Assembly: GCA_016946835.1 (NCBI GenBank)
Contig: JACVTC010000051.1
Span: forward strand, 525,501 to 589,500
Reading direction: 5' to 3'
Source: Neocallimastix lanati (nom. inval.)
Lineage: Eukaryota; Neocallimastigomycota; Neocallimastigomycetes; Neocallimastigales; Neocallimastigaceae
DNA: 64,000 bases
The notes beneath the pieces were generated by a model that did not search any database, was not told where the DNA came from, and saw nothing but the letters and a program-made list of their open reading frames with translations. The translations under genes were made by a program, and so were the position numbers. This document shows, in pieces, positions 62,573 to 64,000 of the stretch. Numbering within the stretch: the stretch's first letter is position 1; every line of letters starts with the position of its first letter.

Positions 62573-62775
62573 TCCGGTGTGTACCACCCTTATTTTCAGT
62601 CCCCCCTCAAGGGAATGGAAATATTGAGACAGCCACAACACCTCTTTATGCTTTTCGCGTAGGCTAATATTGTCTTATCCCATGCTGGATGGTTTTATTG
62701 AGTGTCCGGCATTGACACTCTGAAATCCATATTGCTGCTGAGAATTTTCTAGTACACTTTTTCAAAGAGTGCTAT
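62573..62775 (+). mobile_element. LTR-like repeat (copy C, truncated)
   Basis: Begins CCGGTGTGTACCACCCTTAT after a T-run and contains CAAGGGAATGGAAATATTGA and GAGTGTCCGGCATTGACACT. It is the mirror image of 61,880-62,070 (copy B) across a ~500-bp spacer and parallels 27,980-28,130 (copy A). It stops near 62,775 where the others continue. Confidence 0.65.
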
Positions 62776-63287
62776 TTTTAATCTAGATTATTTAATATAT
62801 TCATTAATATTAATTTATACTTTAATAATAATAATTAATTTATTAATAACAATTAGGCCAAAAAATAAATATATTATTTAAATAAAAATTATTAAATTTT
62901 GAAATATATTATAAATAAATAAATAAATAAATAAATAAAAATAGTTAGTTATAATATGAATATTTATTAATTATATATTTATTTTCAATAATAATCTTAT
63001 TAAAGATTTCTGGAAAGTGAAATTTATGTCTGTACTATTATATATATATAATAGTACAGTGAAAAAAATCCTTCATTATTTCATAATTTAAAAGTTCAAA
63101 TTATAACCTAAAAAAAAAAAAAGTTTTACGATCATTCAAATAATATATTGTTTATTGTAATTATTACTATCAATAATTATTATTTAAATAAGAATATGAA
63201 AAGGTTTTTTAATAAAAAAAATTTTTATATTAAAAGAGTTAATACCATTAATTTATTGAAAAAAAATATAAATATATTAAAGCTAAA

Positions 63288-63322
<35 letters not shown>

Positions 63323-64000
63323 TTTAATTATAATACTAATGGAACAATGAAATACTTTAATAAATGTTCTATAATAATTATTTAATTAATTTTTGTTACC
63401 GCAAATATATTGTCAACAATTTTTTTTTTTTTAAATTCTTTTTTTTTTATCTAAAAACAATAATTACATAAACTTAAATTTATATTAAAAATAAATAAAT
63501 ATTCAAAAAATTATTATTTATTATTTAATAAATTTTAATAATATATTTAATAAATCTTTAAAATTAAAAAACACAGTTATACAATTTTACATAAATGCTA
63601 TAAATGAATTATATATATATATATTTTTTTTTTAACTTATTAATAATATATATTAAAAAATTCTTTAATATATTTACAGTACCTATATTTTGTAAAGATA
63701 ATCAATATTTATTATGAACAAATATTATTTAAATTATTATCATCAATATTTAATTTATTTATCAAAATGAAATATATACATATAGTTTTTATTAATTATA
63801 TATATATATTATTGTTATTAAAGGTTAAACATTAACACTGGAGTAATTGAAAATTTAGTAAATAGGCTTAAAATTAAAGTTTCATATGAATTTACAAATT
63901 TATTTAATATTGAGAGAATAAATGGTTAAATTATATATTATATAATACTAAGATATATTATATTAAATATTATATATATATATATAAGAAAAATATAAAG
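62776..64000. other. AT-rich intergenic DNA to the end of the window
   Basis: A/T runs, AAAT repeats (62,908-62,940), a T-run then A-run (63,285-63,322). A short inverted repeat ACTATTATATATATATAATAGT lies near 63,036-63,057. No gene is seen. Confidence 0.5.

Overview
This window is nuclear DNA of a very AT-rich eukaryote. GT-AG introns are short and AT-rich. Coding exons are slightly GC-richer islands in long A/T homopolymers, triplet repeats and transposon debris. A fungal-type Fzo1 mitofusin, the extreme AT bias, Asn-rich proteins and many MULE, copia and LINE remnants fit an anaerobic gut fungus (Neocallimastigomycota) best. That assignment is inference; no rRNA or mitochondrial gene is here to test it.

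Layout. 1-3,002: AT-rich intergenic. 3,003-7,935 (possibly to 8,643): large Asn-rich, proline-tract protein, minus. 10,178-11,559: five-exon PRA1/Yip3 membrane protein, minus. 13.0-19.7 kb: mobile-element zone with two MITE insertions, a decayed MULE transposase and a 1.8 kb pentanucleotide satellite. 20,934-23,634: three-exon mitofusin, plus. 24.3-25.0 kb: microsatellites. 26,175-27,326: secreted acidic protein, plus. 28.0-29.1 kb: LTR-like repeat with a tRNA-complementary stretch. 30,371-31,118: four-exon HIT (HINT-type) protein, minus. 33.2 kb: MITE with near-perfect inverted ends. 35,568-37,149: four-exon ketopantoate hydroxymethyltransferase with an organelle-type presequence, minus. 37.9-41.65 kb: copia and LINE remnants plus a recent tandem duplication of about 313 bp. 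42,572-42,970: histone H2A, minus. 45.1-46.9 kb: MITE and a second MULE remnant holding a perfect palindrome. 47,922-50,564: four-exon XPG/Asteroid-type nuclease, minus. 54,045-55,086: two-exon secreted alpha/beta hydrolase, plus. 55.6-56.1 kb: hexanucleotide array. 57.1-62.8 kb: nested copia-type retroelement graveyard.

The host genes are unrelated single-copy eukaryotic genes and do not form a pathway or cluster. All introns of the PRA1, mitofusin, HIT, PanB, nuclease and esterase genes were placed by hand so that reading phase is kept across every junction; the 5' end of the first gene is unresolved. I found no clear new gene system. The most unusual material is structural: a transposon family whose ends are built from an iterated motif of about 15 bp (six or seven loci, three with target-site duplications, one with a paralogous empty site), a compound satellite apparently grown from one arm of an inverted repeat, and a 46-bp-arm perfect palindrome.
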